Of a stretch of DNA of 64,000 nt, positions 63,954 to 64,000 are shown in pieces. The translations under genes were made by a program, and so were the position numbers. Position 1 is the stretch's first letter. Each line of letters starts with the position of its first letter. The stretch lies in NCBI GenBank assembly GCA_963693365.1, contig CAVNZM010000003.1, positions 6,572,001 to 6,636,000 on the forward strand, in the 5' to 3' direction. The notes beneath the pieces were generated by a model, which saw only the letters and a program-made list of their open reading frames with translations, had not been told where the DNA came from and ran no database searches. The stretch comes from Amoebidium appalachense (lineage: Eukaryota; Ichthyosporea).

Positions 63954-64000
63954 GGGGGGGGGGAGGAGGAAGGGGGGGGGAGGGGATGGGGGGGGGGGGG
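63755..64000. other. Window end: simple repeats
   Basis: Short unique stretch, a GT patch and G runs (63937-63963, 63990-64000). Nothing coding. Confidence 0.6.

Overview
This window is nuclear DNA of an intron-rich eukaryote, most likely a protist or alga; the sequence does not fix the lineage. Coding sequence sits in small GC-balanced exons with GT-AG borders. Introns and intergenic space are packed with homopolymer C/G tracts, (CA/GT)n, (CT/GA)n and minisatellites. Almost all long open frames inside those tracts are artefacts of the repeats, so genes were called from splice sites, phase continuity and protein-family similarity.

Layout. 0-2.4 kb: last two coding exons of a 14-3-3 gene (+) whose 5' part is outside the window. 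3.4-4.9 kb: two-exon gene of unknown function (-). 10.8-13.1 kb: multi-exon gene of unknown function (+). 14.9 kb: decayed tail of a lectin-gene paralogue (-). 16.0-16.9 kb: 3' exons of a coiled-coil gene (-), with a broken copy of an exon of the 10.8-kb gene just upstream at 17.5 kb. 20-21.5 kb: two doubtful orphan exons (+). 22.6-25.6 kb: secreted 503-residue protein with a ricin-type beta-trefoil (-). 30.5-33.4 kb: intronless 967-residue membrane protein with beta-trefoil-like, three TSP1, mucin-like, transmembrane and cytoplasmic CBM20-like segments (-). 36.2-46.3 kb: complete 13-exon orthologue of the splicing factor WBP11 (-). 49.3-60.3 kb: complete 11-exon gene encoding a TerD domain fused to a C2 domain (+). 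62.7-63.75 kb: pirin-family cupin protein (-).

The genes do not form a pathway. Two glycan-related surface or secreted proteins lie close together, and WBP11 and TerD-C2 are divergently transcribed from a 3-kb spacer. The most unusual signals are a repeated sequence block shared by many WBP11 introns, the TerD-C2 fusion with an apparent GC-AG intron and serially duplicated exon tail, the receptor with an intracellular starch-binding-type domain, a direct 0.9-1.0-kb duplication ending inside lectin coding sequence, and recurrent C-run/A-run (T-run/G-run on the other strand) junctions of fixed polarity.
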